DNA of 64,000 nt from Sesamum alatum. Taxonomy: Eukaryota > Streptophyta > Magnoliopsida > Lamiales > Pedaliaceae. A program made the position numbers and the translations under genes. Location: NCBI GenBank assembly GCA_034509735.1, contig JACGWO010000001.1:29143966-29207965 (forward strand), given 5' to 3'. A model generated the notes under the pieces. The model saw only the letters and a program-made list of their open reading frames with translations. It made no database searches and was not told the origin of the DNA. Of this stretch, positions 22,647 to 34,208 are shown in pieces (position 1 is the stretch's first letter; every line of letters starts with the position of its first letter).

Positions 22647-23936
22647 CTATTTTACGTTGTGTTGAGCGTTAAGAACGAAGTTCGTTTGTTGCAAGATATA
22701 GAGCCCATTATTAAATGTACCAAGTAGATGAGCAATTCCACACCTCATCAAATAAAAGGAATTTTTATTGATCATAAACTCATAACCACTATCGTCTAAC
22801 AATGGAATGGAAATGATGTTTTTAATCATACGAGGTACATAATAAACTTGCTCTAATTCTATGCTAATATTATCACTAACTACTAGAGTGGCGGATCCTA
22901 CTGCTTCTGCCGAGATGGCCTTGCCATTCCCAAGCTTTAGGATCATATCCCCGCTACCCATTTTTCTGCTTCTTTTCAGCACCTGCAAATCATTCCAAAT
23001 GTGAGCTCCACAGCCGGTATCTAATACCCAAGAGGCAGAATTAGTGACCATATTAACCTCAATCACAAATATACCTTGGTTCGAGAGGAGCTTGGTGCAC
23101 TCCCTCTTCCAATGCCCTTTCTCACGACAAGTGATACATATGTCATATGCCCTCGACTGTTGGTTGGAGACAACCTTCCCCTTTCCTTTACCTTTCCCCT
23201 CTTTGGCAATGAGAACACTCTTAGTGTTCGTAGTTGCTTTGACGGCTTTTCCCTTCCCCTTCTTCCTTTTCCAACGTTCGGCACCCTTGCCTTTCGTTTT
23301 AGAAGTTGAAGCACCTCCAAACAATACCGAAGGCGTGGACTTTTTGGTCGTTGCCTCGTATTGCACCAACATATTAATCAACTCATGAATGCCCTTCTCA
23401 AGTGCGTTCATGTTGTAGTTGACAATAAATTGGTCGAATGAGGGTGGGAGTGACTGAAGGATCACATCTATGTACGTCTCATTATCGAGGCCTGCTTTTA
23501 GGTCCTCGAGCTTTTCCACCAGGGTAAGCATTTTAACCCCGTGCTCTTGTACAGAGGATCCTTCTATCATTTTGGTTCCAAAGAACGCCTTAGTCGCGAT
23601 ATACCTAGTATGCCGGTCCGGGACTGCATAGCAATCCTTGAGGCAAGCCATAATGGAAGGGACATCGTCTAGCCTTTCATATTGCTTCTGAATCTCATTC
23701 GTCATTGAAGCAAGTATGACGCTACGGACCTTCCGGTTATCCTTATGCCAAGTCTCGAACGTCTCACGTTCTTCTGGCGTGGATCCTTCCGATAAGGTCC
23801 TAGGGAGAGGCTCTTCTATGACGTAGCCTTGGTTCTCGTAATCCAGGATTATCCTGAGATTGCGCAACCAGTCGTTGCAATTGGTTCCATTGAATTTGTT
23901 GGTCTCAAGAATGGTTGATAAAGGGTTCTTAGACAT
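22647..23936 (-). CDS. Ty1/copia gag-protease polyprotein (429 aa, truncated pol)
   Basis: One open frame starts at the ATG at 23936. Residues ~1-200 are a UBN2/Retrotran_gag-type region ('NKFNGTNCNDWLRNLRIIL', 'SMTNEIQKQYE', 'SLPPSFDQFIVNYN'). A lysine/glycine-rich stretch follows, then a CX2CX4HX4C zinc knuckle (CITCREKGHWKREC, ~residues 270-283), then the aspartic protease site 'WVLDTGCGAHI'. The frame ends at a TAG at 22647. Beyond it, in another frame, 'RLWHARLGHIS' marks the pre-integrase domain, which the element end cuts at 22462. Copia capsid and protease act in the cytoplasmic particle. The downstream enzymes are missing, so it could move only with help from elsewhere. Confidence 0.9.
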   Translation of the reverse strand: MSKNPLSTILETNKFNGTNCNDWLRNLRIILDYENQGYVIEEPLPRTLSEGSTPEERETFETWHKDNRKVRSVILASMTNEIQKQYERLDDVPSIMACLKDCYAVPDRHTRYIATKAFFGTKMIEGSSVQEHGVKMLTLVEKLEDLKAGLDNETYIDVILQSLPPSFDQFIVNYNMNALEKGIHELINMLVQYEATTKKSTPSVLFGGASTSKTKGKGAERWKRKKGKGKAVKATTNTKSVLIAKEGKGKGKGKVVSNQQSRAYDICITCREKGHWKRECTKLLSNQGIFVIEVNMVTNSASWVLDTGCGAHIWNDLQVLKRSRKMGSGDMILKLGNGKAISAEAVGSATLVVSDNISIELEQVYYVPRMIKNIISIPLLDDSGYEFMINKNSFYLMRCGIAHLLGTFNNGLYILQQTNFVLNAQHNVK

Positions 23937-24668
23937 TTTTAAATCTACATTTAAAAATAGAGTTTGCGATCAGCAGAATGTAAAAGACGGTGGTTTGATA
24001 AATAATTAAATGCTTGGTCTTTAGTCATTTAATGCTTCCATTATTTATACGAAAATACGGTACTCTCAAACGTTGTTTTCGGGAAACCCTTTCCTAGTGG
24101 GCTTCGGATCCACAACGAACCGATACCCCACTTTTACAATTCGCATGGGAAAAATCCTGTGGGAGGTATACCATACCATTCTCGTTCCACGAGATTCCCA
24201 AGATTGTTGCCTCACCCTTTTACATGATCCCGAAGACTCCAAGCGAATCATGCTAATCGGGCGTTAGACCCGACCCAATCAACCGAGCCATAGACCCACT
24301 GCTACCTCCATGATTCGTGAGACAGGTAACGGTAGTCTATTTTTCGTTCATGATACAGTGCAGCTTCTTTTAAGTACGATAGACGTGCCACGACTCGTGA
24401 GACCACGCTATCGACCTAAATCAACTTCCTCACTATGCCATGGATTGGAAGGCATGGACATACTCCTAGAGTCCATGAATATTTGGATATTGGTCCAACC
24501 AATGTGAGAGTAATAAATGATAGAGATCTCATAAATAAATATATCAACACATTCATCCATAATACATAAGTAAATTGCATCCATAGCAGTTATATGATAA
24601 ACAAAATACCATTCATCCATCATAATAACCACATGCAAAATTAAAGCCTAGCACGCCCCTGTTGGATG

Positions 24669-25256
24669 ATCACGAGCCCGAATCCTATGCGATCCCCGGG
24701 ATTCCAAATCCAACATAATTTAACCTCCCAAAATAATGTCTTAGAAAATAGGCAAAAATTAAACAAAAATGAATTTTAAGAATTAATTAAAAAAATTAAA
24801 ACTAAAAAAATAAAGAGAAACCCTAACACCGCAGCCGGCTGCCGCCACCGGCTGCCGGTGGCCAGCCGGTTTGCGCAGGCGCTGCCTGACCGGGCGCGCG
24901 CGCACCTTGTCGGCAGCAGGCTCCCTTGCCCGCGCGCTAGCCTGCCGGCCGCCAGTCGTGCGCCTGCCCTGCGCGGGCGCGCGCGCAGACACCATCGTCT
25001 GCGTGCGTGCACACCTGTCGGCGCCACACGGTGCGCGCGCGCGCGGCCCTTCAGCACGCAGTCGCGCCCGCGTGCGCATAGTGCGCACCTACCGGGCGCG
25101 GGCACGCAGACTCCTCCGTCTGCATGCGCGCGCGCCTGGAGGCGCGGCCCCGTGCGCGCGCTCGCGCGCGGCCTCTCTGGCCGCACGTCCGGGCGCGCTG
25201 GTCTGGCGCGCGCGCGCGTGCTTCCCTGCCCGTTTGCGCGCGCGCCCGGCCAGCCG

Positions 25257-25297
<41 letters not shown>

Positions 25298-25862
25298 GTG
25301 TTGGAGTTTCATCATCTCTCTTATGGTGAGGGGCTAGGACTATATATAGAGGACGAGTTTAATCCACTTCAAACTCCAACTCTAAAGAAGACTATTTTGA
25401 CTAGGATTTTGACCTAGTCAAATTAATCCTAGCCATCCATCTCTCCTTTTTTTAATCTCAACCATTAATTTAATTTAATGGAATATTTAAAACCTATTTA
25501 AATATTCCAAAGGGCAATAAATAAATATAATAAATATAAATATTTATTCTAGGCCCATTAAATTAATTTTATAATAAATCTAATTTATTAGATTAATCCC
25601 TTTTATCTAATAAAAGGAATAATTCTCTCCAAGAAAATAAAGGACCCGATTAAATCCAATTTAATCATTCCATTTCTCCAAATATTTAATTCTAAATTAA
25701 ATACTTAATGTGTGTGGATTGTGTGTGACTCTTTAGGTTCACCTTTCAACTAGACTTGGTCGGATTCCTAGAATCCGCCCGTTACCATGGGTGGCCATCT
25801 AGCAACGGTCCATGGCACTAGAGACTAGGTGAATATTCGGGGATGAACATTTAGGCTCTAAC
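24669..25862 (-). repeat. LTR-like segment of the copia element, very GC-rich
   Basis: On the minus strand it begins TGTTAGAGCC and ends CATCCAACA, in the manner of an LTR. It contains a GC-rich zone of alternating CG (24830-25255) and a (TG)n tract. It could be the downstream half of a ~2 kb LTR beginning at 26715, or a separate LTR. No tRNA-Met primer site is recognisable at its inner end, so this call is tentative. 23937-24668 is non-coding leader with no further feature seen. Confidence 0.4.
25259..25301 (+). repeat. (TG)n microsatellite
   Basis: About twenty TG repeats with one TGCG interruption, directly after a (CG)-rich tract. Long frames over this region on both strands are products of composition. 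Confidence 0.95.
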
Positions 25863-26715
25863 AGTACACTTGTCCTTCCGTCTACGGTCTCACTACTTAG
25901 GGTCTAGGGCACGGAAATTGCAGGTACCCATTTTGGACCTAAGTGTCGGTCTGTCCTTACTAAACGCCGCAAGGGAAACCTTCCCTTCTGTTCAGTTACT
26001 GTGGTCACAGATTTTAGGGACAAGACACAGAGCATATGTGAGACTCAACTGTCAATGCCTTTTGACAGGAGACAGATCCTTTTTTGAAAACTACTGTCAC
26101 TCTGTACACTGGAGGTGCACTAGACATGGCTTATGACTACTCAAGTGCTTCTTGGCAATCTCTCACCATATCTAAGATACAGCCCTGATATACAGGTAAA
26201 CTCAGCAGTTCCTCAAGTCAAAGGACTTGACCTGTACTGTCGGAACCGGGAACACACGTCATACCTAGACGACCCTACTCAAGGTCTTCCGTAAGACGGT
26301 TCTCGCGAGTCACCTCAGTCAGCTGCTCCCTAGCAGGCTAACCCACTAACACTGCTTAGACGACCTTCGTCACCCGTCGATGAAATATGACAGTAGATGC
26401 TTAGTGCAAGTCTCAAAGGGAATCTCGGTACCCATTTTCGAGATTCCTTGAGTTGGAGATTTTCGGACTGATTCGGCGGGACTGATTTTATGAACCTACC
26501 TCCAAGCGTAGTCCCATCCGAAATACGTTTTCAGTCCGTGGGCTTTGTTTGCGTAGTGAACAGATATGTAATGCAGATAAAGTGAATACAAATAAAGTAA
26601 TGCCAAATGAATTTCACTTCTTTATTCATTAATAATTTATCAAATCCCTGAATTTGTCTAGACATAGGTTACATTTTGCTTGCCAAGATTGGCTACATGG
26701 TCACCTATTATAACA
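25863..26715 (-). repeat. LTR family A segment (5' end of the copia element)
   Basis: It starts TGTTATAATAGGTGACC on the minus strand. It shares long stretches with 53123-53749, such as 'tactgtcggaa' and 'cgagtcacctcagtcagc', and the 'gtcgatgaaa', 'agtgcaagtctcaaa' and 'gtgggctttgttt' words. It is the 5' terminal part of the nested element. Confidence 0.75.
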
Positions 26716-27483
26716 CCCATAATACAGGCCCCATTGCAATTTTGGTCCCATACTTTACAGAATAGCCAAAATTAGTCCCGTAATTTAACTTTTTGTTGCA
26801 AAACTGGTCCCACCGTTAAATTTTTAACGGAAAGGCCACGTGCTTCTCACGTGGCCATTAGTGTCACTGGCTATTTACCTCTTGTAACCTGCTGCAGCCG
26901 GTTGAACGGTAATTAGTAAAAAAAAAAATTACAGAATGAAAGTAAAAAAACGGGGAGAGAGAAATCAGATGAACAACTCCACCAAAATAGAAAACCCTAA
27001 TCCCTAATCCCCTTGTGAAGAATTCTTAGATTTTGACGTGAAGAAGAGAAGAGCAGCTACACAAGTTCTCATTTTCGAGAGAAGATGTTACGGCCTCGCG
27101 AATTACTGGAATGTCCAACAACAAATTACGGTATGTGAAGGTTTTTTATTTTTTTATTTTGGTGAGAAGATAAAGCCTGTATTTTTTTTGTATTGTGTTG
27201 TAATTTCTTGCTGTATTCGTTGTATTTCGTTGTATTTTGTCGTATTTCTTGTTCTATTTTACTGTATTTTTAGCATGCTTCAATCACTTTGATGTATTTG
27301 CATTTTTTTCTGTTTTGTGAAATGAATGACATTGGATGAATGATTCCGTTTTTGTGGAATGATGTATTTTCTGTAGTATGTTGTTGTGGAATCTAGTATG
27401 TTGTAAGTTTCTGCATTTTCTATAGTATGTTGTGGTCCTTTCTTGCTGTTGGTAATGTTGGATTCTTTTAATTTTTTTAAAAC

Positions 27484-29799
27484 CAGGGGATGGCACAGGC
27501 CTTGTAACTTTTAAAATTCACTATGGGGGTAATTTAAATGATCAACCTACAGCAACATATGATGGGGGGATGGTGTCTGTTTTTGATTGTGTTGATCTGT
27601 CAACACTTTCAATGAACGTGTTGAAACAATTTGCTGCAGAAATAGGGTATTATGAGAATGTAGAATACTACAGAATTGATGCTCTACATAAATTCAGAGA
27701 GATAAGATTTGAAACTGAACTGTGGCAGTTAGTGGATGGTAAAGGGCCTGATATTAAACTGTATCTTCTTGCTAAAACAGTATCATCACAACATGAACAT
27801 ACAGAGAACAGGGTAGATGGGGGAGATGAGACAGAAAGTGAGTTGTTTGACAGTGACTACAACTTAGATGATGGAGATAGTGAGGGCACTGATGATGCAC
27901 TCTATGAAAAACATGTAGATAATGATGTAGAGTGGACAGGGCCAAATGAAGGGGATGGGACTAAACATGAAGAATCATCTGAGGGAGAGGAGTCTGATAC
28001 ATTGGGAGTAGTGATGAATTTGATAGTGGTAAAGAATCAGATGATGGGGTGAGTAAAAACTATTCAACCTGATTTTGTGATGGGGATGATTTTCAGTAAT
28101 AAAAAGGAGTTTAAAGAAGTTGTACAGTCTCATGTAATCAAGACATGCAAGAATCTGAAAATTACAAAAAATGACAACAGAAGGGTATATGCTAGATGTA
28201 AAAGAAGAAGCTTGTGAATGGCACATTAATGCATTGAAAGTAAATAATGAAGCTTCATTTCAAATCAGAGAATATAACCCTAATCACACATGTGGGAGAA
28301 GCTTTCATGTGAATAATGTTAAAGCAAAATGGCTTTCTAAGAAGTATGAAGAGGTTTTTAGGTCTGATCCTAAGAGGGGTGTTAAGGGATTCAGAAATGA
28401 TGTCATTAAGGATATAAAGTGCAATATGTCTAAGTACCAAGCTTACAGAGCAAAGAGAAAAGCCGTAAAAGCAATTGAAGGTAATTCTGATGAACACTCC
28501 AGAGTATGGGATTATGCTAGTGATTTAAGAAGAAAAAATCCAGGAACAACTATCATCCTGAATTTGAGTGATGATGTTGCTGTAGGGGGGAGCAGAAAAT
28601 TTGAAAGATTTTATGTCTGGTAATTTAAAGCCTTAAAACAGGGTTTTTTGGCTAGGTGTAGACCAATAATTGGTGTAGACGGATGTCACTTAAAGGGTCC
28701 ACATAAGGGGTTCTACTGTGTGCAGTTTCAATAGACCCAAATAATGCATTGTTCCCAATTGCATATGCAGTAGTAACTAGTGAAACAAAGATTGCATGGG
28801 AGTGGTTCTTGATGCTACTAAAAGAAGACCTTATGATAGAGAGGGATGATGTCTTCACTTTCATTAGTGATAAACAAAAGGGTCTTGTCCCTGCATTTGA
28901 GAAAGTATTCCCAGGTGCCGACAACAGGTTTTGTGTCAGGCACCTACATGGGAACATGAAATCTGCTGGTTTCAAAGGCTTAGCATTTAAAATGGGGTTA
29001 TGGAATGCAGCTAGAGCAAGTACAATTTCAGAGTTTGATGTGTGTATGAAAGAAATTGGGATGTTGGACCCTTTATGCTTAGAATGGTTGAAAGAATAAA
29101 CCTGCTTCCCAATGGAGTAGATCACATTTTAATACATGGCCTAAATGTGATATTTTGCTCAATAATGTGTGTGAATCTTTCAATAGCACCATTCTAGAGG
29201 CTAGGAAAAAGCCTATACCAACCATGCTGGAGTGGATCAGAGAGTTTCTCATGACAAGGTTACAACAAAACAGAGATAAATGTGAAGACAAATGGGCAGG
29301 AAAAAAGCTATATCCTAAGATACAGAAAATCATTGAAAAAAACATGGGGAAGATGGGGGATTGCATACCAATCAAATCAATAGACTTTGCATATGAGATT
29401 TCTTGCTATGATGGGAACAGATATTCTGTTGATCTGAGGGCACAAACCTGTTCATGTAGAAGATGGCAATTAAGTGGAATTCCCTGTAAACATGGCATAA
29501 GTGCAATCTGTTGTCAAAGGTTAAACCCTGAAGATTTTGTGAGTGAGTACTATACGGTTGAGCAATATAGGAAGGTTTATCAGCCTGCAATTATCCCAAT
29601 GGATGGGTCTAGATTGTGGGAGAAAACAGGTTACATCCCACCTATTCCACCAAACTTTGGAAGAAAAAAAGGAAAACCAGCTAGAGCAAGAAGGCTTGAG
29701 CCAGATGAACAACCAAGAAAGAATAGGAAGGACAAAAGAGGTGCAAACAGTGAAGTTAAAATGAAGAGTTCCCTGTTGCTGAAGAGATGCCTGCACTAG
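27484..29799 (+). pseudogene. MULE 1 transposase (MuDR-type)
   Basis: A putative splice acceptor at 27483 opens an N-terminal region ('TFKIHYGGN', 'VSVFDCVDL', then an acidic stretch to 28052). Next is a MuDR DNA-binding domain (28150-28330: 'CEWHINA', 'NHTCGRSFHVNNVKAKWL'), then the MULE catalytic region ('RPIIGVDGCHLKG' at 28661, with the first catalytic Asp; 'SDKQKGLVPAFEKVF' at 28867; 'NRFCVRHLHGNMK'), 'VCESFNSTILEAR' (29170), and a SWIM zinc finger ('CSCRRWQLSGIPCKH', 29453-29495). Breaks are seen near 28040-28080, 28622, 28720 and 29097. An upstream exon with donor ACGGTATGTG (27130) matches the layout of MULE 2. Confidence 0.9.
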
Positions 29800-30307
29800 C
29801 CCCTGTTGCTGAAGAGTTCCCCCCACTAACCTTTACCTACCAGTCAACCCCCCCCCCCCCCAACAGGTAAAAGTGACGGTTTTTTAGCCTTTCCGTTAAA
29901 AATTTAATGATGGGACCAGTTTTGCAACAAAAAGTTATTACGGGACTAGTTTTGGCTATTCTGTAAAGTATGGGACCAAAATTGCAATGGGGCCTGTATT
30001 ATGGGACCGCTTTTGCATTTAACTCAAATATTGAGCTAGCACATAATTTTATTTTCTCTTCAACCCCAACAGGGGAAATTGCAAAATTAGTCCCGTATCT
30101 TAGGGGGGTGGCGTTTTTAGTCCCGTAACTTTGACACTGGCAATTTTAGTCCTGTAACTTCTAAAAACGTAGAAATTTTAGTCCTCTGATCGAATTTGGG
30201 CAAATTTGGCCAAATTTTGGACGATTTTACCCCTTTACAGCTTTAAAATGAGCATTTTAGTCCATTTCTATTTCTTTTGACATTTTATCACCCATGCTCC
30301 TTAGAAA

Positions 30308-30320
30308 TAGTATCAAAGGC
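30308..30320 (+). other. Viral minus-strand primer site (tRNA-Met type), degenerate
   Basis: TAGTATCAAAGGC resembles the conserved TGGTATCAGAGC of caulimovirids, with two changes and one extra base. It lies within a few bases of the left junction of the viral sequence. Confidence 0.65.
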
Positions 30321-30393
30321 AAGGTTTATTGGAAAAATATTTGTTTATATTACATATTGATATTTTATCCCTAACGGAGGAGATTTTAAAAGC

Positions 30394-31078
30394 ATGGAAC
30401 CGAACGAAAGTTCAAGTTACATTGAAAACATGGAATATTTTCAGATTCTGAAAATACAGAAAACAGAATTTCTTATGGAAATTCTTAGAACCATCACCAA
30501 CAGTCCAAGGTTGGTCGATCCATCACTTATTCCAAAGGAAGAAAAAGAGGAATGGCACAGAAACCGCCATGTCCAATAGGCGCTACCAGGAAATGCGGTG
30601 AGACGTCTACAGGGAGCTGAGATCCATGGAAGAATCCCAGCCAGGAGATCCGGAACAGATAGATTCCTGGAAAAATACAGTTCCAAAAATAATGACTAAA
30701 GGAACTGATTGGAGAGAACTCGAACCGGATACCTCGAAGTACTCGCAGGACCTTAGGGAGGTCCAAAAGATAGTTCAAGACTACGGACATAGGTTAATCC
30801 ATATACCTATGAAAATAGACCTCTTGAACCAAAAGATAGATGAGATCCTAAAGATCCTACCAGATCCACAGAAGGATCTTACAGATCTGAATGCTGAAGT
30901 CACAGATCTGAAAAGAAATCAAAGGAATACCCCTGAGACATCCAGATCTCATCAGGAACGCATCAGAGACGCCCTTGAACCGGTATCTTTCCTACATCAG
31001 AAGGGAAAGGCGAAGGAGATCTCGAAGCCAAAGACACAAGAAGAACAAATTATCGAGATCATCAAATCCATAAACTAA
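30394..31078 (+). pseudogene. Pararetroviral 5' ORF, function unknown
   Basis: Two frames (30394-30579 and 30626-31078) separated by a stop encode charged, helical protein with a likely coiled coil (heptad-like Leu/Ile in 'MKIDLLNQKIDEILKIL', about 30810-30860). It sits between the primer site and the coat protein. Caulimovirids often have small coiled-coil proteins here that bind virions or DNA, but I see no family motif. Confidence 0.55.
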
Positions 31079-31146
31079 TGGAGATATCAAGAGTGGATCT
31101 ATCGGATCTATAAGAGTTAGCTGAATCATTTTCCCAACTGGGGATT

Positions 31147-32483
31147 GTGGATTTAGTCAACATCCAAACCAATGAGGTCGCTCCAGCTTTACTACCGCCG
31201 GAGGGAAGCACAGGCTCAAATGATCCTCCGCAAGATCATCCAATGAGAGAAGGTAAGGATTTTCACACCAATGCTACCCCTACTTTTGTGGGGACAAGAT
31301 TGCGAGAAAACCCAGGAAGGAATCCAAGATGAGTGCCTGAAAAACACACCATGGGCAAGGACCATGCTCCAGCCCTTACATCTATATGGCACTGTTCTCA
31401 ACCTGGATGTTATCAACTTCCGAAACATCGAGAAGCTGATAGATGAATGGGTTGCAGCCATGAAAATTGCAGCAGCTATGTTGGAACTAGACAAGGATAA
31501 CTTCATAAAGCTTTTGGAGTTAAGCTTGGAGGGTCGGTAAAGATCGGATGGGATAATACCCCCGAAGAGACCAAAGGGAGCTTCTTTGAAGGAGAGTCTA
31601 AAAGTGCAATCGCGGATAGACTCAGAAGGTTAATCAAGATCCACTTCATCGGAGATGGATACTTCAAAGGAAGCAGAACAGAAAAGGCTAGGGAGTATGC
31701 ACAAGCTCTTTTTGGCTAGAATTAAGAAGTATCTGTGCAGAAGATGAATATATCTACTAGTTCCGCAAATACTTTTTCTGGAGTGGGGTAACAACCGAAG
31801 TAGCTGCCCCAATGTTCTTTGCAAAGATCTGCAGCCCATGGAGGGAAATGTTGATACAATCATACAAAGTACCTGCAGGACAACTAGATTCAGTTGCAAG
31901 AAGGATGCTTTCCTCAAAGACAATGAAGGATTGGTGTTACCAAGCATCCGTCCAAAAGAACATGAAGAGACTGAGAGGTAAAATCAAAAGAACCCCTATT
32001 ATAGGAGAATCAAGCGAGCAAAAGAAGAGGAGAAAGCAAGGCAGCGACTCTTATTCCAGGAGTTCCAAAAAATCCTCTTTCAAAAGGAGATCATGGTGGT
32101 CCAAATCAAAAGCCAAGATCATACAAATTTGGACAGAGAACAGAACTAACAAAGGCTTCATCCCAAGGATCTAGACGATCAGGGGCTAAATCCACAGGAC
32201 AAACCCCTACACGAAGAACTTTCAGACGAGCCCATACCCGAGCTAATGAAAGTTTTAAGGATTGCAACTGCTGGACGTGCGGAGCAAAAGGACATATCTC
32301 CCTAGATTGCCCACAGAAACGTGGTGAATTACGCCAGTTTGAAGCCATAAACGACATCCTAGATTCAGTCTACTACAGTGATTTGGTACCAATTTACCAA
32401 TTCGAAGATCTTCCATCAGATGAAAGCATCTACGAGGAAGAAATAGAAAGTAATTCGGATGGATCTTCAACCGAATCAGAATA
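31147..32483 (+). pseudogene. Pararetroviral coat protein
   Basis: An acidic N-terminal part is followed by a conserved hydrophobic capsid core (31271-31540) and, after frame changes, a very basic region (about 32010-32110: KKRRKQ, KSSFKRRSWW). A CX2CX4HX4C zinc knuckle comes next (about 32264-32306, CWTCGAKGHISLDC), then an acidic serine-rich tail ending at 32483. Core, basic stretch, knuckle and acidic tail is the standard caulimovirid coat order. Frame breaks occur near 31330, 31540, 31720 and 32175. Confidence 0.88.
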
Positions 32484-32584
32484 ATTACAGCGAATGAGAT
32501 AGGCTTCAAACCTCAGATAGCCTATCAGGATTCTTTTCGAGAATGACGGTGTCAAACAAAACTATAGAAAGAATCATGAGATAA

Positions 32585-33400
32585 GACTCTAATCTCAGCC
32601 CATACGACGGTTTTAGGATTGGAGGGATCAGAAGAGTCCTCAACCAGATAGGACTAAACCAAAGGAAACATCACATAATCTACAAAGTAAGTTCAGGTGA
32701 GTTTGCTATCCCTATGGAACTTACTGGTAATGTGATGGAAATGCAGCTTATTCCTAAAGAAGAAATTCTTGAAGAATTAAGTAAACTCAGGGAAGAAGTA
32801 GCGGTTACTATGAAATGGATCCACATAGGAGCTATTGAAGTAGTAATAAAAGCAACCTTTAAAGAAGGAATTGATTCGGAAATACATTTGTCAATAATGG
32901 ATAGAAGAATCAATAACTTAAGAGATGGTTGTCTTGGGACAATGATAGGAAATTTGTATGCAGGAAAACTGATGTTTGATATTCATCCTAGGATAGCATA
33001 CAACCTAGCAGACCAAGATTTCAGTAGAGTCTTAATCCTTCATCAGGATTTTAAGAGAAAAGATCTAATGAAAGATGGGAATAGACCATATTCTATAACG
33101 TATAGAATAGCTTATGCCCTTTCCAACACACATCATTCTGATTTGTTTATTAGGAAAGAGTATATTGAGATTCCTAGAATTTTCAAGGAATTCGCTAAGG
33201 TAATGACACCAGATCCCATTAGAATACCTAGAATAGGTGGTGTCGATATCTTGATAAAGGATCACCCGATTTTAGATCGAGCCCTTAGTTTTAGAACTGA
33301 TTTTAGTAGCAGGATGTCCTTTTCAGAAGATAGGATTATGGCCTATAAAGGAAAGGAACCAGAATTATTGAAGCCCCGAGCTATCAGGGTGATAATGTGA
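32585..33400 (+). pseudogene. Pararetroviral movement protein (30K family)
   Basis: The longest frame starts at ATG 32714 and the same frame is open upstream to about 32585. 'WIHIGAIEVVIKATF' and then 'IHLSIMDRRI', about 25 residues on, form the conserved core of caulimovirid 30K movement proteins, including the LSIMD aspartate. 'AYNLADQDF' and 'AYALSNTHHS' follow. Such proteins form tubules through plasmodesmata. The frame is open, but the genes around it are broken. Confidence 0.85.
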
Positions 33401-33685
33401 AACTCCGATGCCTAGAAGGCTAGAAACAAATTCAGGTTATATTTGACATCACTGAAAAAGAAAATTATTTTCCTTGTGATGACTTATATCATTTGCAACA
33501 ACCTGTTGTGGGAAAATACGAAGGAATGCTAGAAATAGCAGGGCATGAGATATTTGTTATAGGAATTGCAGGGCGAGAAATGGGATAATGACTTTGGGGT
33601 TAAGTTTCCTCGAAGATCATAAACCATGGGGAAGAAAAGGTAATGGTATAAAATTCAGTCTAGATGGTTATACCATTAGAATTGA

Positions 33686-34150
33686 ATGACTAGCCCCTTT
33701 TCTATATACATATCTGTTGGTATGTTGTATGAACAATATAAGTCTGAATATTTTGCAGTTTATATTGACTCAGGATCAGGGATTTGCACGGCAAAACCTG
33801 GTGTGTTCCCTAGCGAAGCTATGGAATCCTTACCCATTATTGCAGTAAGGGATTTTTCACAAAAAAATCTTGTACTCAATAAGGGTATACGAGAAGCAAA
33901 AATCATGATTGGAGGAGCATTTGGAACACCTTGGTTTAAGGTAAAGACGCCTCCTATTTACTTTCATGATACAGGAGCAGATACTTTGCTAGGTAATAAT
34001 TTCATCCAAACCTTTGCAAAATGTGTCCAGGATAACCACAAGAATCTGTTGATTTTTACTACTAACTGTGGTAGCGAGATACAGGTTTTTTGTAGAGAAA
34101 AGGCATTTAACAAGATAATGCCCCATAAATTTTCGCAGCAAACGTGGTGA
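33686..34150 (+). pseudogene. Pararetroviral aspartic protease
   Basis: 'YIDSGSGICTAKPG' (about 33760-33800) gives the D-S-G active site of caulimovirid A3-type proteases, and 'DTGADTLLGNNFI' lies about 70 residues later. It is the N-terminal part of the usual protease-RT-RNase H polyprotein. The frame to RT is broken at about 34150-34209. Confidence 0.85.
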
Positions 34151-34208
34151 TGATGCCAAATTAACTCATCCAAAAATACAGGATAGAAGAAAATTTGGTA
34201 AGGCTCTT

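Larger units (their letters stand above)
22462..26715 (-). mobile_element. Ty1/copia retrotransposon with one LTR, nested in MULE 1
   Basis: CCCAT occurs at 22457-22461 and 26716-26720, and the MULE repeat is continuous when the insert and one CCCAT are removed, so this is a 5-bp target duplication. On its own strand the insert starts TGTTATAATAGG and ends CTTTCA. The start belongs to an LTR family also seen at 53.1-53.7 kb and 63.7 kb. It then has a GC-rich zone, a leader, gag-protease and the start of the pre-integrase domain, where it stops. There is no RT, integrase or second LTR. Confidence 0.85.
22437..30025 (+). mobile_element. Mutator-like element 1, split by a nested copia element
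   Basis: AAATATTGAG flanks it at 22427-22436 and 30026-30035. The left end is GAGTTAAATGCAAAAGTGG and the right end is its inverse (CCGCTTTTGCATTTAACTC). The left terminal repeat stops at 22461 and resumes at 26721 after the copia insertion, continuing as 'aatacaggccccattgc' to about 26835. The right repeat covers about 29878-30025. Without the insert the element is about 3.3 kb and holds one transposase pseudogene. The 10-bp duplication could also be read as 9 bp plus a shared base. Confidence 0.9.

Noticed and set aside
24776..25417. Several long open frames on both strands (up to 179 aa)
   Set aside because: They overlap in four frames within a GC-rich, low-complexity tract and a (TG)n run. 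The proteins are Ala/Arg- or Cys/Val-repeat artefacts.
22437..26835. Two separate partial MULEs at 22.4 kb and 26.7 kb
   Set aside because: The pieces are continuous parts of one terminal repeat interrupted by the copia insert flanked by CCCAT.
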